Origin: Ruminococcaceae bacterium UBA6413
GTDB taxonomy: Bacteria; Bacillota; Clostridia; Oscillospirales; Ruminococcaceae
DNA: 25,272 nt
Assembly (NCBI GenBank): GCA_002437415.1
Contig: DJPL01000028.1
Location: 1-25,272 of the forward strand
Direction: 5' to 3'
The translations under genes were made by a program, and so were the position numbers. Under the pieces are notes generated by a model. The model was given only the letters and a program-made list of their open reading frames with translations. It was not told the origin of the DNA and searched no databases. Below, piece by piece: positions 24,350 through 25,272 of this stretch (the first letter of the stretch is position 1; the number at the start of each line of letters is the position of its first letter).

Positions 24350-24491
24350 ATTCCGCAGTTTGCGTCGGGTCGCTCCTCAGCGTTGCCCTTTTTGGCTGCA
24401 TTTTTAGTATGGTCAGAATTTTGGCGATTATTGCGTTTACACGGTTTGATTTTCAGAACCGCCAAAGTTGACAGTTCGCTCTTTTTGCATA
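24350..24491. other. Non-coding stretch between IS and minus-strand genes
   Basis: No gene was found. It contains the right terminal repeat candidate (24433-24460) and CTCCTCAG (24373-24380), which is complementary to CTGAGGAG beside the left end of the element (22944-22951). Either could mark the true border. Confidence 0.4.
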
Positions 24492-24701
24492 TTAATCTTC
24501 GTCCGAACACTCATTGAGCCCGTGCAAGAGCTGAATATATACGCATTCCGCACGTTCATGCTCCTCGCCGTCCGTGGACATCGTCATTTCAAGGAAATAA
24601 GCTTTTGCTTCCTCATAATCCGTCCAGACCTCACGCTGACCGTTGCAGACGGTAGTGACCTTGCATGATCTCGGCATTGCAAATTCGGGTGTTTTCAACA
24701 T
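24492..24701 (-). CDS. Small accessory protein of a mobile element
   Basis: Protein of 69 residues from the ATG at 24701, which is preceded by GGAGG eight bases upstream. A TTG start five codons earlier would put the ribosome site inside the gene. The sequence is acidic, with REVWTDYEEAKAYFLEM and HERAECVYIQLLHGLNEC. Similar small proteins are, as far as I recall, frequent in conjugative elements of gut Firmicutes, but I cannot assign a function. It follows a MobC-like gene in the same direction. Confidence 0.7.
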   Translation of the reverse strand: MLKTPEFAMPRSCKVTTVCNGQREVWTDYEEAKAYFLEMTMSTDGEEHERAECVYIQLLHGLNECSDED

Positions 24702-24749
24702 AGCTATTACCTCCAAAATATTATTGTAGATACAGTATACACCATAATC

Positions 24750-24836
24750 TCACCTAAGTCCAGCTCTGCGGAGAATCTGTAACCATTCTTGTGCAGGGCG
24801 CAGCAATTTCAAAAGCCAGTCCAATTCATAGCGCAC
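24750..24836 (-). CDS. Doubtful 28-residue open frame between mobC-like and small gene
   Basis: A minus-strand frame from GTG (24836) to TGA (24750-24752) encodes a short leucine- and arginine-rich peptide containing YELDWLLKLLRPAQEWLQIL. It looks amphipathic and protein-like, but there is no clear ribosome binding site and an in-frame stop lies just upstream of the GTG. It may be a small gene, a decayed remnant or chance. Confidence 0.3.
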   Translation of the reverse strand: MRYELDWLLKLLRPAQEWLQILRRAGLR

Positions 24837-24847
24837 ATATCGTTTTT

Positions 24848-24880
24848 ATCGCCGTCGGAAATTCTCCTGACGGCGATTTT
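24848..24880. terminator. Hairpin downstream of the MobC-like gene
   Basis: ATCGCCGTC (24848-24856) and GACGGCGAT (24869-24877) form a perfect 9-bp stem just beyond the MobC-like stop codon. The T tract lies on the plus strand (TTTT) while the minus strand reads AAAAA after the stem, so it is a poor terminator for the minus-strand gene. Confidence 0.45.
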
Positions 24881-24890
24881 CATATTCCGC

Positions 24891-25235
24891 TCAATGCTTC
24901 AAATGAGCAACCTTAGTTTGCAGGAACAGCAGCGGACGCCAGAGCTTATCTCCAAGTTCCTTGATCTCTTTAATATCTTCCTTGTAAACCTTGTTGGTGA
25001 TATTGGCTCTGTGAGCGATCTGATTGATATTGTTCGCAACGTTATTGGCGATACGGTGAATCTCTTTCAGCTCCTTTTCGTTGATCTGAACGATGTATCC
25101 CTCAAAGATCATAGCTCTCACAAATTCGCTGAGATTGCTCATGCCACTATTCTCAAACTTCTTCTTGATGGCCGCCATTTCTTCAGGACTGACACGGACT
25201 TTCAGGTACATTGTTCGCTTCTTTTCATCTTTCAT
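24891..25235 (-). CDS. MobC-like relaxosome protein
   Basis: Protein of 114 residues resembling mobilisation protein MobC. The N-terminal half has a ribbon-helix-helix look (MYLKVRVSPEEMAAIKKKF then SNLSEFVRAMIFEGY). The C-terminal half carries the family hallmark of ANNVANNINQIAHRAN, after which comes a helical tail. MobC proteins bind near oriT and help the relaxase nick DNA. AAGGAGA precedes the ATG about nine bases upstream. The relaxase gene would be expected downstream in many elements, but here small genes or the IS follow, so the gene order may have been altered by the insertion. It indicates a mobilisable or conjugative element at the right edge of the window. Confidence 0.85.
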   Translation of the reverse strand: MKDEKKRTMYLKVRVSPEEMAAIKKKFENSGMSNLSEFVRAMIFEGYIVQINEKELKEIHRIANNVANNINQIAHRANITNKVYKEDIKEIKELGDKLWRPLLFLQTKVAHLKH

Positions 25236-25272
25236 TCTGTAAATATCTCCTTTTCTATTTATTCCGACTTGC

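Larger units (their letters stand above)
22949..24460 (+). mobile_element. IS256-family insertion sequence, right end uncertain
   Basis: An intact IS256-type transposase gene is preceded by a left terminal repeat candidate at 22949-22976, containing ACTGTGTAAATGC, 38 bases ahead of the start codon. A right counterpart is at 24433-24460: read on the minus strand it matches the left at 21 of 28 positions, including TCTGAA, AAAC and GTGTAAA. That would make a 1.5-kb element, rather long for the family, with about 190 bases after the transposase. No 8-9 base target duplication is visible at these borders, so either the right end lies elsewhere (for example just after the terminator ending near 24349) or the flank has been rearranged. 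Confidence 0.6.

Noticed and set aside
22944..24380. CTGAGGAG / CTCCTCAG as the IS terminal repeats
   Set aside because: Only eight bases match and similarity stops abruptly, whereas 22949-22976 and 24433-24460 match over 28 bases; kept only as an alternative border.
24299..24517. Plus-strand open frames after the transposase
   Set aside because: They cross the transposase terminator and the candidate IS end and have no ribosome site; similar translations are common artefacts in mobile DNA.
1..25272. CRISPR arrays, tRNA and rRNA genes, known riboswitches
   Set aside because: No regularly spaced direct repeats, cloverleaf sequences, conserved rRNA stretches or recognisable riboswitch cores were found by eye.

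Overview
The window looks like part of a chromosome from a gut-type Clostridia bacterium, most likely a Ruminococcus or other Oscillospiraceae relative. This is an inference from several features: moderate GC content, GGAGG/GAAAGGA-type ribosome binding sites, consensus TTGACA/TATAAT promoters, a type 2 ArgC, and protein sequences of that style. No rRNA or tRNA gene was recognised to settle the taxonomy.

Layout. Positions 1-343 hold no gene, only structured, palindrome-rich DNA and the terminator of the first gene. On the minus strand, 344-3858, lies a metal-resistance block: a Zn/Cd/Pb P1B-type ATPase with three tandem metal-binding domains, its ArsR/CadC-type repressor, and a small XRE regulator. 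Two inverted repeats of TTGAAC/GTTCAA sit in front of the ATPase and the repressor and are probably the metal-responsive operators. Divergently, 4100-12537 carries nearly the whole arginine pathway: argG alone, then argH, a GNAT acetyltransferase, argC, argJ, argB, argD and argF in a tightly packed run. Together they would convert glutamate through acetylated intermediates to ornithine, then citrulline, argininosuccinate and arginine. carAB and argR are not in the window. Three ARG-box-like sites lie upstream of argG. A cation diffusion facilitator follows argF.

From a good promoter at 13845-13873, a second co-directional unit runs to 22747. It encodes a thymidylate kinase, a soluble DUF2156 protein, a DJ-1/PfpI protein, 5-formyltetrahydrofolate cyclo-ligase, MltG, a U32-family protein (tRNA or rRNA hydroxylation type) and a very large 1156-residue CapA-family protein. 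The last is the most unusual gene here. It appears to combine a fibronectin-III-like module, an Ig-like module, a CapA metallophosphoesterase-like domain and two copies of a DUF6270/SGNH-like module, the first of which has lost its key motif residues.

From about 22790 to the end the DNA changes to mobile material. It holds a possible truncated gene end, an intact IS256-family transposase with a recognisable left terminal repeat, a small accessory protein and a MobC-like relaxosome protein, the last two on the minus strand. The right part is therefore probably the edge of a mobilisable or conjugative element. No CRISPR array or recognisable defence system was seen. The best candidates for something new are the CapA fusion protein, the argH-coupled acetyltransferase and the ARG-box arrangement.
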